DNA of 64,000 nucleotides from Cytobacillus oceanisediminis 2691 (GCF_000294775.2 NZ_CP015506.1:3199501-3263500), one strand, 5' to 3'. Counted from the stretch's first letter, positions 8,605-18,280 are shown. Made by a program: numbers and translations. Notes: generated by a model not told the origin, from the sequence alone.

Positions 8605-9726
8605 TTAAACTAATATCGGCGTTAAGAAATAAACAATCAAAAAGGCTGTCAAAATACGCATGATGATACCTAATACAGCAGCTCCCATTGCTTCCTTTTC
8701 ACTTAGATCAGAATTAGCTGCCCATATAACCGGAATTTGACCAAAGACAGTAGACAAAGGCAAGCCGGATGAAGCTAATACGAATGATCCGATGACCAAA
8801 CGCGGATCCAAAGAACCCGCTACTTCCGATAACTGGGCCATCGCCAGCGCCGGGCTAGCCAATATGGAGAGAATTCCGGTCTCCGGATGAATATTTAGAG
8901 CTAACAAAACGGCTGATAAGCCGGATTCAAATTTTGACCATATGCCGATATAATCGAGAACGCCAATAGCAGCAAACACGACGGCGGCAGCCGGTATAAT
9001 GAGAAGGAATAAAAGCTCTGCTCCCTCCCTGGCTCCATTAAACAAAGTGGGCAAAAAGCCAGTCTTCGGCGTAAATTGAGGCAGCTTTGCAATTTGGACA
9101 GCTTTCGTATCCCGGTAAATGGTTTTAGAAAGCAGGAACGGGACAACAATGACAGGCATGAAAACAGCCAGCACGACCACGACAAAGGCATTGGCCCCTA
9201 CAGCCGTTAATGCAACCATGCCTAACATAAAGGTAGCAAAAGACTGCTGGGATTGTACCATGGTGGCTACCGCTATTTTCTGCTCTGCTTTTGTTGCTCC
9301 TGAACGGATTAAGATTGGTCCGGCAATTTTTCCGGCAGCATTAATGTCACCAAGAATATTATATATACTTGGAATGATAACAGCTGAATTCACTTTCATC
9401 AGCTTTGTAACAGGAATGAATATCCGGATTAACGCATCCGTAAACCCCAGCCGTTCCAGTACCCGGCCTATAATGACACTAACAATTATGGATACCCCTA
9501 CCGTGCCGGTTAAGAATATCTCTACGATAACCGGGAAAACCTGATCGACAATGGAAGTAAATAACCCGGCTAATGTACCTGGCGTGATTAACAATACCAG
9601 CAGTGAGAGGATGACTAAACCGAGACCGACTGCTTCAATTCGTGTCCATTTTCTCGTTAAAGGAATCGGGACACTATTCTCTTCTATTTCTATATTTTCT
9701 TGTACTAAAGATTTAACCTCGCTCAT
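8605..9726 (-). CDS. Nucleoside-recognition (Gate) domain membrane protein
   Basis: Polytopic membrane protein of 373 aa with about 9-10 hydrophobic segments. It has two related halves with the Gate-type pattern of small and charged residues in helices: NSAVIIPSIYNILGDINAAG near 115-135 and QLSEVAGSLDPRLVIGSFVL near 295. The Gate domain is named for its resemblance to nucleoside transporter cores, but most relatives have no proven substrate. The start follows AGGAGT. It is 18 bases downstream of the Nif3-like gene and probably cotranscribed. Export or uptake of a small metabolite is inferred only. Confidence 0.75.
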   Translation of the reverse strand: MSEVKSLVQENIEIEENSVPIPLTRKWTRIEAVGLGLVILSLLVLLITPGTLAGLFTSIVDQVFPVIVEIFLTGTVGVSIIVSVIIGRVLERLGFTDALIRIFIPVTKLMKVNSAVIIPSIYNILGDINAAGKIAGPILIRSGATKAEQKIAVATMVQSQQSFATFMLGMVALTAVGANAFVVVVLAVFMPVIVVPFLLSKTIYRDTKAVQIAKLPQFTPKTGFLPTLFNGAREGAELLFLLIIPAAAVVFAAIGVLDYIGIWSKFESGLSAVLLALNIHPETGILSILASPALAMAQLSEVAGSLDPRLVIGSFVLASSGLPLSTVFGQIPVIWAANSDLSEKEAMGAAVLGIIMRILTAFLIVYFLTPILV

Positions 9727-9744
9727 CTACCTGCACTCCTTTTT

Positions 9745-10767
9745 TTATACTGTTTGGACAACCTTTTTTTTCAATAGATAACCCTCAGCCATTTCTTCTG
9801 CATATTTCTTTAACTGAGTAGATCCCATTTCATTTAGGGATATGCTTGTCACGCGTTCCCGAAAAACAACAACTTCAACATCAGGCAGCAGTCTGTCCAA
9901 GGCGTAAGCTAAAGGTAAACCATTTTCAAGTATTTCTAACACATGGCAGTTTCCAATAATAAAATTAAGGCCTAACTCCTTAGCTGTTTCAATAAGCGGA
10001 TGTCCATCATAAACCCGGCTAATGCTAGCGAGAACTGTGTCAGCTTCCGGGTGTTCCTGGATGGCTTGACGCAAATGTTCAGGAGAAAATCCCGTATGCG
10101 GGAAAATGTGCACAATATTGTTCACGGGGCTTGTCTCTTCTCCATGAACAATTCTCCCGCGTGTCACTATACTTGTTTCTGACAGAGATGAACTATTGCG
10201 TATTTCCTTTTCAGTATGTAACAATTCCTCTTCATCTCTCAGACCCATGAAATTGTCCAGCCGTGTTAAAATATCCCCCAGCGTTTTCACCTCAGGGAGT
10301 ACCTTCCCTGCATATAAAATATTTCCGTGTACTCCTCCATAAGAAACCTCTGTACGGTATACCTGATGGCCGTGCAAAAAAGGAATGCCAGGATGTAATC
10401 CATGGAAGGCTTCATGCAATTCAAATGCAGCTACATTATACAAATCCAGATAATTTTTCAAGATAACTCCGCCCGAATTTGCCGCTTCGGCTATCGGATG
10501 ATGAGCAACAATGGCATCGACACCAGTAGCGCCGGCAAGTTCGATACTTCCTTCTGTCATTGTCATGGCAACTGCTACTTTTTTTACTTCTTTATTCATA
10601 TCGCCATAAACAAGACCAGGCGTTTCAATGATCTCTTTCCCGGGAATGTTGGAAGACTTCATGATGACAAAGGGATGCTCACCTCTCGTAATGTCATTTA
10701 GAGATTTAATCACTCTTCCTCCTGTCAGTTCATCCAGCGCAATCAATACATCTTCTATTGTTTTCAT
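9745..10767 (-). CDS. Nif3-like dinuclear-metal-centre family protein
   Basis: 340 aa. The N-terminal half carries the family metal ligands in VDAIVAHHPIAEAA (near residue 87) with a preceding acidic LAGATGVDA. The C-terminal half carries the partner motif FIIGNCHVLEILENG (near residue 285), where Nif3 proteins have a His/Glu pair. A middle insert (about 150-230) is unlike the standard short Nif3 and places it with the longer peripheral branch. The family is implicated in hydrolysis of cyclic or phosphate-like substrates, but the function is unsettled. Strong AGAGGAGG site. A terminator from the upstream gene lies just before it, so it begins its own unit with the Gate-domain protein. Confidence 0.75.
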   Translation of the reverse strand: MKTIEDVLIALDELTGGRVIKSLNDITRGEHPFVIMKSSNIPGKEIIETPGLVYGDMNKEVKKVAVAMTMTEGSIELAGATGVDAIVAHHPIAEAANSGGVILKNYLDLYNVAAFELHEAFHGLHPGIPFLHGHQVYRTEVSYGGVHGNILYAGKVLPEVKTLGDILTRLDNFMGLRDEEELLHTEKEIRNSSSLSETSIVTRGRIVHGEETSPVNNIVHIFPHTGFSPEHLRQAIQEHPEADTVLASISRVYDGHPLIETAKELGLNFIIGNCHVLEILENGLPLAYALDRLLPDVEVVVFRERVTSISLNEMGSTQLKKYAEEMAEGYLLKKKVVQTV

Positions 10768-10795
10768 AATGTTGCTGCCTCCTCTATTTTTTTAT

Positions 10796-10858
10796 AAAAA
10801 AAACCGTCAGCACAAAACAAACAGACGCTAGTCTGAAAGCTTGTACTGACGGTTTTTA
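10796..10858 (-). terminator. Rho-independent terminator after the DUF2294 gene
   Basis: On the minus strand AAAACCGTCAGTACAA pairs with TTGTGCTGACGGTTTT (one mismatch), enclosing a small inner CAGAC/GTCTG hairpin, and is followed by eight T. It lies between the DUF2294 stop and the Nif3-like start. It could also act as a leader for the Nif3-like gene, but terminator is the simplest reading. Confidence 0.8.
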
Positions 10859-10899
10859 TGCACTCTTAAGAGTTCATTGGACCAGTCACGATTATTTAG

Positions 10900-11262
10900 T
10901 TACCTGGAAATATAGGCACTTGTATCCTGATCCAGGGTAATGATCGTTCCTGAGAGTTCAGTTACGGGATCATAGTCCTTTAAAATAGAAAGTACCTTCA
11001 TCCCATATTTTTCTTCCAGGACATTCCTTAAATGTTCCTTATAACTATCTATGATGGCAATGTCAGTCATTCGGGTTACAAAGCGATTAATCTCGTCCAA
11101 ATGTTTAAGAGATGGAATTCTCTTATGATTGGCGAAAATTAATATCTTATCCCCCAAAAACTCGACTCTTTGACTTTTGACACCAATGTTAAACAAAAGA
11201 AGGTTGATATTGTTATAATCCTTGATCAGTTCCTGTTTAAATGGGCCAGCAGTCCAACTCAT
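10900..11262 (-). CDS. DUF2294 family protein
   Basis: 120 aa, cytoplasmic. It follows the DUF2294 plan: an N-terminal helix and strand (GPFKQELIKDYNNINLLLFNIG), 'SQRVEFLGDKILIFANHKR', then 'LDEINRFVTRMTDIAIID' and the C-terminal 'RNVLEEKYGMKVLSILKDYDP' where many members have an E-x-x-x-G-x-K-V segment. The function of the family is not known to me. It is monocistronic, with a strong terminator downstream. The ribosome site is poor (GTGAGTGA just before the ATG). Confidence 0.7.
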   Translation of the reverse strand: MSWTAGPFKQELIKDYNNINLLLFNIGVKSQRVEFLGDKILIFANHKRIPSLKHLDEINRFVTRMTDIAIIDSYKEHLRNVLEEKYGMKVLSILKDYDPVTELSGTIITLDQDTSAYISR

Positions 11263-11436
11263 TCACTCACACCATCTTTTTGAAATTTCAGAATCCTTTG
11301 ATAAGTAGAATTTAACACAGTTAATTCTATCTGTAAAGTGTTTATATTAAAAATATATTTTGCTAGATAAAATTATCCTTCAGACACTAGTCACCTGGAC
11401 ACTGCTTATTTCGCCTGCTTATCAAGGCTCTTATTG

Positions 11437-12612
11437 TTATGCTTCATAAGCGGCTTCTCCCCTGATTACAACCATCTTTATACTTTCTAAATTACTCAGG
11501 CACTCAAGCGGATTTCCCTTAAGCAAAATAAGATTTGCCCTGTAGCCCTCTTTTATTTGCCCAACGTCACGTCCTAAGATTTTCCCGGCATTTACTGTAG
11601 CTGTTTTAAGCACTTTTTTCGCATCAGGAACAATCTCATTCATGGTATACAATTCTTCCAGCAGCCCCCGGTGAGGAGTGCATGGTGAACCCGCATCTGA
11701 ACCTGCCCCAATTAAAATATTCCGGTTAAAATAGGTTTCAAATGCATTCCGGTGAATGCTGACGATTTCTTCTGCTTTATTTCGTGCATAAGAAGGAATT
11801 CCTTCCTGTGTGGCAATTTGCTTATAGACGAACAAGGTTGGAATCCAAGCGGTATTCCGTTCTTCCATTAAGGCAGCCAGTTCATCATCCAGAAAGTGAC
11901 CATGCTCAATTGTATCCACACCTGCAAGAATCGAATTAAGTATTCCATCACGGCCAATCGCATGGGACGCCACTTTGAGTCCAAAACGGTGTGCCTCTTT
12001 ACAGATGACTTCCTGCTCTTCCAGACTTAGCTCCGCATGGCCGACCTGTTCCCCTTCTATTCTTCCATAGACCCCGCCAGTTGCACTTACTTTAATTACT
12101 TCAGCACCCTTAAAAATTTGTTCGCGTACTCCTTTTAATGCCTCATCCTTCCCATCGACAAATCTTGCCCAGAACGGATCATGCCCGCCTGTCATGGTTA
12201 AGGTTTTTCCGCTGGCAATGACATCAGGACCTGGAATAAGCCCCCTTTTGATCCCTTTTGCAACGTGCAGCGCAATGTCATCGATGGAGCCAATGTCCCT
12301 CACAGTCGTTATTCCATGCTGAAGATAGGTTTGACAATTGGCAACGGCCCTTATCAGCATCTGCTCATAGCCTTCAGTTTCAGAGGTATGAACTGGATTT
12401 AATGAACCGTCCCACATCATATGAATATGTAAATCTATTAAGCCTGGAGCGAGAAAGCCTCCATTTCCATCAATGACCTTTACGCCGGCTGGCAGTTTGG
12501 GTTCAGGGATAATTTCCTTGATCAAACCATCTTTTATCCAAAGAGCTAACCCCTTCTTACAATCCAACTCTTCCCCATACAATAGCTGCACATTCGATAT
12601 CACAAACTCCAT
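11437..12612 (-). CDS. Amidohydrolase, imidazolonepropionase/prolidase-like subfamily
   Basis: Metal-dependent TIM-barrel hydrolase (391 aa). Metal-binding motifs: APGLIDLHIHMMWDG near residue 58, a lysine candidate bridging ligand in VIKVSATGGVYG near 175, histidines in KVASHAIGRDG near 217 and DTIEHGHFLDD near 237, and the catalytic Asp in GAGSDAGSPCTPHRG near 308. A small beta-sandwich is formed by the N- and C-termini. The ATG at 12612 has AGGAGG eight bases before it; a GTG one codon earlier is possible. It is a paralogue of the enzyme at 15407-16591 in the same cluster, with an M24 peptidase and a symporter between. Substrate (dipeptide, hydantoin-like or other amide) is inferred only. 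Confidence 0.85.
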   Translation of the reverse strand: MEFVISNVQLLYGEELDCKKGLALWIKDGLIKEIIPEPKLPAGVKVIDGNGGFLAPGLIDLHIHMMWDGSLNPVHTSETEGYEQMLIRAVANCQTYLQHGITTVRDIGSIDDIALHVAKGIKRGLIPGPDVIASGKTLTMTGGHDPFWARFVDGKDEALKGVREQIFKGAEVIKVSATGGVYGRIEGEQVGHAELSLEEQEVICKEAHRFGLKVASHAIGRDGILNSILAGVDTIEHGHFLDDELAALMEERNTAWIPTLFVYKQIATQEGIPSYARNKAEEIVSIHRNAFETYFNRNILIGAGSDAGSPCTPHRGLLEELYTMNEIVPDAKKVLKTATVNAGKILGRDVGQIKEGYRANLILLKGNPLECLSNLESIKMVVIRGEAAYEA

Positions 12613-12681
12613 CACATGTTCCTCCTAACATTTTAAAAGGAAGAAGTGTAAAACTTCTCCCTTTCAAGTTTGATATTTAAC

Positions 12682-13812
12682 TTAATAAAGCAGTGACTCC
12701 ATATCACGCGGATATTCTGTGATTAATCGGCATCCATCAGATGTAATCAGAACAGTATCAGAGTGTCTGAAACCGCCAACCCCAGGTATATAAATGCCAG
12801 GTTCAATCGAGAATGCCATTCCTTCTTCTACCACATCATGATGGTCATAACGCAAAAATGGCTGCTCATGCGCTGATACACCTATTCCATGTCCAGTGCG
12901 GTGAATCGCATATTTTTCAAGTCCCGCCTTTTCAAACACTTCACGGGCAACACCATCTACCTCTGAAAATTTCACACCTGGCTTAATAAAATCAATCGCA
13001 CGCTGCTGCGCTTCTATAGCAGCTTGAAACGCCTTTTCCTGTTCTGATGTTGGCTTCCCGACAATGACGGTTCTCTCTAATTCAGCACGATACCCATTTA
13101 GCCCGACCTGCCTGCTGTGAATAATGACATCTCCAGCTTCAACTTTTCTTGTGTTGGAAAAGACATGCGGCATAATGCTTCTTTTTAACCCGGAAGGCGA
13201 CATAACCACAATATCAATCACCGAATCCGGATATTGTGCCGCAGTTGCTTCAAACAGTGCCGCATTTCCCGCAGCATCTATTTCCATTTCTGTTATTCCC
13301 GCTTGAATTTGCGCTAAAGACTTGCTTACTGCCAGGTTCACTAATTGTCCGGCCTGCTCGAGCATGTGAATTTCTTCTTCATCCTTGATAAATCGCATTT
13401 GATAAATGAACTGCCCGATGTCAACCACCTGATAGCCTGATTCCTGAAGATAGAGTAGAACCTCACCAGGAATGAAGGCTAAATCCACACCAATTTTTGA
13501 TGAGTCAGGACTTTGTTTTACCAATGCACGTATATGCTCCATATGCGAAGTCTCATCCCTACCGGCCCCAGGATGCTCATAATAGACGAGTACTTCATCT
13601 GCGTGTGAATGTTCCAGTGCATGGGTCTCTTCAAGGCCAGGAACAATCATGGCTGTCTTTTCCTGTAAATGAAAGATGATGGGCCGTGAATAAATTAAAG
13701 CTTTAAAATTCGTTAAATAAAATTGATGGTCAGGATTGAATACAAACACGGCAGATATTGCTTGTTCTTTCATATACTCTTTTAATCGATGGATTCGTTT
13801 CGCTGAATTCAC
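12682..13812 (-). CDS. M24 family peptidase (Xaa-Pro aminopeptidase / creatinase-like)
   Basis: 376 aa. N-terminal creatinase-like domain (residues 1-130, with FNPDHQFYLTNF) and a C-terminal pita-bread domain. The His-containing C-terminal motif is RTGHGIGVSAHEQP, and EEGMAFSIEPGIYIPGVGG carries a metal-binding Glu; the usual first Asp ligand position reads ADVIIHSRQVGLNGY, where prolidases have D-x-G...D. The Asp pair is therefore not obvious, which leaves room for a non-peptidase, creatinase-type or altered activity. The GTG at 13812 follows AAAAGGAG; a TTG at 13821 overlaps that site. It lies 26 bases after the symporter gene, forming an operon with it. Confidence 0.85.
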   Translation of the reverse strand: MNSAKRIHRLKEYMKEQAISAVFVFNPDHQFYLTNFKALIYSRPIIFHLQEKTAMIVPGLEETHALEHSHADEVLVYYEHPGAGRDETSHMEHIRALVKQSPDSSKIGVDLAFIPGEVLLYLQESGYQVVDIGQFIYQMRFIKDEEEIHMLEQAGQLVNLAVSKSLAQIQAGITEMEIDAAGNAALFEATAAQYPDSVIDIVVMSPSGLKRSIMPHVFSNTRKVEAGDVIIHSRQVGLNGYRAELERTVIVGKPTSEQEKAFQAAIEAQQRAIDFIKPGVKFSEVDGVAREVFEKAGLEKYAIHRTGHGIGVSAHEQPFLRYDHHDVVEEGMAFSIEPGIYIPGVGGFRHSDTVLITSDGCRLITEYPRDMESLLY

Positions 13813-13838
13813 GCTTTCCAACTCCTTTTAAAGTCATA

Positions 13839-15245
13839 TTAGCTTGTATGATCAGTAGTGAGGTCTGTTGTGACGCTTTTGTTTCTCGTTGCCAAACTGA
13901 CAATGATGAGTGTTAAAACTGATAATGGAAGGGCAAACAGCACACTATTCCAATCTAAAGGACGGTCAAGACCGATTTCCCAGATCATCGTTGCAGAACC
14001 ACCCACAATCATGGAGCTGATCACGCCTGCTTTTGTTGCATTCTTCCATAATACGGTTGCAAGAATGGCTGGAGTTAAGGACGCGCCATACATTGTATAG
14101 GAATACATTTGGATGGCCAGGACGCTTGGGAAGAATTGTCCTAACACATACGCAAGGACTCCTAATATCACGACAATCACGCGGTTATACCAAAGAAGTT
14201 TACTTTCTGACAGCTTGCTCTTACTTGAACGCTGGATTAGGTCACTGACAATATTTCCTGATGCTGATAGAAGATAAGAGGTAGCTGTTGTGATAATAAA
14301 GGCAACGGCTGAACAGAGAATAAGCAACCCGACTACAAGGGGTACTCCATCTATCGCAAGTGATAAAATGGCTGTATCGGGCTTGATTTCCGGGAAAAGT
14401 ACAATGGAGGTAGTTGCTAAGATGATCGTTAAACTAATGACAAAAATATTCCCAACAAAAAATCCAATAGTTGATTTCCGGGCTACGTCCGGATCTTTCG
14501 CTGCGGAGAATCGCTGATACATGTTTTGATCACCGAGAACAAGTAAAAACAATGGCAGGAAGAAACCGAGAAGCTGAGGGAATGATAGGCCGCCATTCCA
14601 GGTTTTATTTACCTCCGGCAAAGATAGAGCTAATCCTTCAAAGCCTCCGACAGCATTCAATGCAAAGGGAACCCCGAATAGAAAGCCAATGATAATCAGG
14701 ACGGCACTCAGTGCATCTGAATAAGCAACCGAAAATAGCCCGCCGCTTACGGTTAAGAAGATAACTAAGGCACACATAATGATGGCGCCAACTTCCAATG
14801 GAATCCCAGTCGTTAATTGCAGCACATAGGCTCCGCCTGTAAACTGATAGGCTGTTATTCCGACAAAGGCAAAGATGATAATAACGGATGATATATAAAG
14901 AGCTGTTTTTCCAAAGCGCCGTTCCAAAAGATCTGGCACTGTATAGATCTCAATCTTTCGAATCTTAGAAGCTATAAAATACAAAATGATCGCTCCAACA
15001 ATTCCGCCAGAAAGATTAAAAATAGCGGCAAACGGTCCGTATTGGTAAATAAAGCTCGCTCCGCCGACTACAGTTCCAGAACCTACAAACGTTGCCAGAA
15101 GGGTTCCCATTACGACGAATAGAGGCAGGCTTCGTCCTGCAACCATGAAATCATCACTGTTTTTCACCGATTTTTTTGCGAAATACACACCAATCAACGC
15201 CATGAAAACCAGGTAAATAACAACTGCAACTAAATAAATGTTCAA
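13839..15245 (-). CDS. Sodium:solute symporter (SSS family)
   Basis: Membrane transporter, about 468 aa, with about 13 hydrophobic helices. The family motifs are NSDDFMVAGRSLP near residue 30 and a core GGLFSVAYSDALSAVLIIIG near 170, plus the GDQNMYQRFSAAKD block near 240. The TTG at 15245 has GGGAG eight bases before it; a GTG three codons earlier overlaps the ribosome site. It lies between two amidohydrolases and directly upstream of the M24 peptidase gene, so it is probably the uptake system for the substrate of this cluster. Ion and substrate specificity cannot be read. Confidence 0.9.
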   Translation of the reverse strand: MNIYLVAVVIYLVFMALIGVYFAKKSVKNSDDFMVAGRSLPLFVVMGTLLATFVGSGTVVGGASFIYQYGPFAAIFNLSGGIVGAIILYFIASKIRKIEIYTVPDLLERRFGKTALYISSVIIIFAFVGITAYQFTGGAYVLQLTTGIPLEVGAIIMCALVIFLTVSGGLFSVAYSDALSAVLIIIGFLFGVPFALNAVGGFEGLALSLPEVNKTWNGGLSFPQLLGFFLPLFLLVLGDQNMYQRFSAAKDPDVARKSTIGFFVGNIFVISLTIILATTSIVLFPEIKPDTAILSLAIDGVPLVVGLLILCSAVAFIITTATSYLLSASGNIVSDLIQRSSKSKLSESKLLWYNRVIVVILGVLAYVLGQFFPSVLAIQMYSYTMYGASLTPAILATVLWKNATKAGVISSMIVGGSATMIWEIGLDRPLDWNSVLFALPLSVLTLIIVSLATRNKSVTTDLTTDHTS

Positions 15246-15406
15246 TAAGCTCACTCCCTTTTACTATTTTTATATAAGGCTGTGTGGAAGCTTAAGGCAG
15301 ATTTAATCTTGGAACAGTGATCCATGTTTCCTATTTAATGGTATCCAAGGGAGACCCCGTACTTGCAGAGCCCCGTTGCAGTTTCCGTTTCAGCATCGTG
15401 AAGACT

Positions 15407-16591
15407 TCAGCTGACCAAAACACCATTTTTCATAACCAGCTTATCTTCCCGCAAACTATTTAAATCATTTAAAGGATTGCTGTCTACAATCAGCAGATCG
15501 GCAAATTTTCCTGGAGAAATACTGCCGCGCTGATCTTCAATCCCAAGGCATTCAGCGGCAACATTCGTAGATGCTTTGATGACTTCCATTTCCGACATTC
15601 CCGCTTCATGCATAATCGCTAATTCATCATAATAATAGCGAGGCGGGGTTAATGGAGAGCCACAGTCAGTACCTGTCGCAATCTTCACTCCGATTTGAAC
15701 AGCCTCCTGCAGCATCGAGAAATGCGGTCCCACTACCTGCTTCGCTTTCTCAAGAGCATATGCCGGAATGTCCGGGCTGCTAATAAGCTGTCTCATGACA
15801 GCCATTGTCGGCACTAAAAAGGTTCCCTGATTTTTCATGATTTCAAGAGCCTGACGATCTGCGTAAATTCCATGTTCAATTGTGTCAATCCCGACCTCTA
15901 AACAATTCATGATTCCTTCAATTCCATCTGCATGGGCGGAGACCTTCTTATTTTTCTTAAGTGCCTCTTCTTTTGCAGCACTCAGTTCTTCAATTGTTAA
16001 TTGGACGGAACCAGGTTCTTCCCCTTTGGTATAAATACCGCCCGTTGCCATCACCTTCACCAGGTCCGCCCCTTCTTTAAGCACCCTTCTAGTATTCTTG
16101 CGGACTTCGTCCGGCCCGTCCGATTCATAGCCTAAATAATAAACATGTCCGCCTGTCATACAAATAGGTGCTCCAGAAGCAATAATGGTAGGTCCTGCAA
16201 GCAAGCCGGAATCAATGACATTCCTTACATGTAATACAGTGCGATCCGGTGCACCCAAATCTCTTACCGTAGTGACTCCTAATTTCAGTGTATCTAATGC
16301 ATGCTTGTAGGCTTCTAAAGCGATTCTGTCATTTTCTTCGTTTTTTATGACAGATTGCGGGTCTGCACTGCCATTCCAAACGAGATGTACATGACAGTCA
16401 ATCAGGCCGGGAAGTATATGTTTTCCGGTACAATCAATGACTTCAAACCCTTCTTTTTCACCTGGCTCCCCTCGCTGCACCTCTGTAATTTTCCCATTTT
16501 CAACCTTAATGTATGAATTCTCCACCACCTCATCATTTAGCCCGTCAATAATGCTGCCATTTATTAAGATCCATTTCGTGTTTGCCGGCAT
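15407..16591 (-). CDS. Amidohydrolase, imidazolonepropionase/prolidase-like subfamily (second copy)
   Basis: 394 aa, paralogue of 11437-12612. Motifs: LPGLIDCHVHLVWNG near residue 57, LVKVMATGGIYTKG near 178, VSAHADGIEGI near 218, IDTIEHGIYADRQ near 238, and IATGTDCGSPLTPPRYY with the catalytic Asp near 309. AGGAGG precedes the ATG. It is the first structural gene downstream of the pucR-type regulator gene on the same strand, with about 110 bases between its start and the regulator's terminator. Two parallel enzymes around one symporter suggest successive steps or two related substrates. Confidence 0.85.
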   Translation of the reverse strand: MPANTKWILINGSIIDGLNDEVVENSYIKVENGKITEVQRGEPGEKEGFEVIDCTGKHILPGLIDCHVHLVWNGSADPQSVIKNEENDRIALEAYKHALDTLKLGVTTVRDLGAPDRTVLHVRNVIDSGLLAGPTIIASGAPICMTGGHVYYLGYESDGPDEVRKNTRRVLKEGADLVKVMATGGIYTKGEEPGSVQLTIEELSAAKEEALKKNKKVSAHADGIEGIMNCLEVGIDTIEHGIYADRQALEIMKNQGTFLVPTMAVMRQLISSPDIPAYALEKAKQVVGPHFSMLQEAVQIGVKIATGTDCGSPLTPPRYYYDELAIMHEAGMSEMEVIKASTNVAAECLGIEDQRGSISPGKFADLLIVDSNPLNDLNSLREDKLVMKNGVLVS

Positions 16592-16666
16592 TGTAAAGCC
16601 CTCCTATTGTTTGATTATTCAAAATTATAACAATAGAAAGATTTTTTATCATTGTACACTACAAAC

Positions 16667-16694
16667 AAAAAAGAGACAGTAATTTGTCCCTTTT
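16667..16694 (-). terminator. Probable terminator after the PucR-type regulator
   Basis: On the minus strand AAAAGGGACA, six bases, then TGTCTCTTTTTT: a stem with one mismatch whose right arm runs into a T-run, nine bases past the regulator stop. Confidence 0.6.
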
Positions 16695-16702
16695 AAACAA
16701 TT

Positions 16703-18280
16703 CTATTGAAATGGATCTGCCTTCTGTTTATAGCTGTGTATGGAAAATGCCAGCATCAGCATGGAATAATTGGATGGATTTTGAATATCTACTTGCATTA
16801 TTTCGTTTATTTTCTGCAATCTGTACTTTACCGTATTGGGATGCACAAATAATTCACCGCTCGATTTTTGCAGATTGAAAAAGTGTTTTAAGTATGTATA
16901 CAGCGTTTCAGTTAAGGAAGCATTTTTTTCCTGATCATAGGCAAACAATGGACCCAGTAATTCTTCATCAAAGTTTTGAAACAAATGATGGGATTGTAAG
17001 TTATAGGCGATTTTTTCAATCCCCATCTCATCCCAAAACACCAATTGTTCATCATGGATTTGGCCATGCAGCAATCCAACTGATGATTGGTCATACATCG
17101 CTTTCAATTTACTGCAATGGTTCACCTCGTCTATCGCACTTACACCGATACGGATTCCTGGATAATCTGTCAGCATTTTTGCTAACCTATCTCTGTCTAA
17201 AATCGAATCAATCACCCCGACAATTTTTCTGTTATAAATCCATAATCGGGAGTTTGTTTCATTTTCTATTAAACTCTCAGAGAGCATTTGAAGTTTTGAC
17301 TGAATTGTTTCCGGAGAGGAGGATTGCACCTGGAAAATACATCTTACCTTCTTAAGATCCATATAAAAGTCAGATAGACTCTTATCATCGGACTCACCTT
17401 GAAAAATACTTTCCAGCATTTCGATATCTTTGCTTTTTTGATAATGGAGCAATGTATTTTTATTATAGGCAGCTAAGCTTAAAGCACGAATACCATTCTT
17501 AATGACCTCTTCTGAATACTTATCCACTGTTCCATTTTGACAAATAATCAGATAACCAAGAAAGTTCATCTTAGAAAACAACGGGGCTACCTTGAAAATC
17601 TGTTCAGCAAGACCATCCATTTTCACTGCTATATTGGTTTCACGATTGGTGAAGCGCACTTTTAACACGTTCTCTTTATGCTGGTTTATGATTAAATTAA
17701 TCAGGTGCTTAATCTCATCTCTGGTTTGCTCTTTCGTCTTCCAATACGCCATCAAATCAAAATATGGGTCTAACACACACACAACATTGTTTATATATTC
17801 TCCTATTACTTTTACAATTGAATTTAAATCCTTTTCCAGCAGAACAATTTCCATCAGTTTTTCATTTAATTTATGGATTTTTGAAGCCTGTTCATTTTCC
17901 CTCTGATTGACTAGCTTATTGTATTTTTCGTGGATGACATAGTAAGGGACCTCTTGGGGGATTTCAAAAAGCGGGAAAGAATGGGTATGGGAGTAATCAA
18001 TAACTTCCTTTGGAATTGTTTTCAATGCTGCTGTATGAAAACCAATTGCACTGATTCCGATCTCCTGCATCCATTCTAAATGGCTAATCATTTGCTTCAC
18101 ATCTTTAAATGCATGAAACGTAGTCATAACAAACCCTTTTTCTTTCATACGGGATGTTTTTTCCGTAAGCTCCATGCTGGTTAAGTAAGCAATCTCTTTA
18201 TTCATATTTTGCCTGCCGCCGCTCACCAGCAAAATATGATCCCTTTCTAACACATCAGCAAAGTCTTTGACTGTAATCAT
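16703..18280 (-). CDS. PucR family transcriptional regulator
   Basis: 525 aa. N-terminal PucR domain (residues 1-130; MITVKDFADVLERDHILLVSGG), a middle region likely of GAF/GGDEF-like fold (about 150-420), and a C-terminal PucR helix-turn-helix (ETLYTYLKHFFNLQKSSGEL, then FVHPNTVKYRLQKINEIM) near 460-500. Regulators of this type control catabolic genes for purines, allantoin, amino acids or amides. Its position at the head of the amidohydrolase/symporter/M24 cluster makes it the likely regulator of that cluster. Good AAAGGGGGG ribosome site. Confidence 0.88.
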   Translation of the reverse strand: MITVKDFADVLERDHILLVSGGRQNMNKEIAYLTSMELTEKTSRMKEKGFVMTTFHAFKDVKQMISHLEWMQEIGISAIGFHTAALKTIPKEVIDYSHTHSFPLFEIPQEVPYYVIHEKYNKLVNQRENEQASKIHKLNEKLMEIVLLEKDLNSIVKVIGEYINNVVCVLDPYFDLMAYWKTKEQTRDEIKHLINLIINQHKENVLKVRFTNRETNIAVKMDGLAEQIFKVAPLFSKMNFLGYLIICQNGTVDKYSEEVIKNGIRALSLAAYNKNTLLHYQKSKDIEMLESIFQGESDDKSLSDFYMDLKKVRCIFQVQSSSPETIQSKLQMLSESLIENETNSRLWIYNRKIVGVIDSILDRDRLAKMLTDYPGIRIGVSAIDEVNHCSKLKAMYDQSSVGLLHGQIHDEQLVFWDEMGIEKIAYNLQSHHLFQNFDEELLGPLFAYDQEKNASLTETLYTYLKHFFNLQKSSGELFVHPNTVKYRLQKINEIMQVDIQNPSNYSMLMLAFSIHSYKQKADPFQ

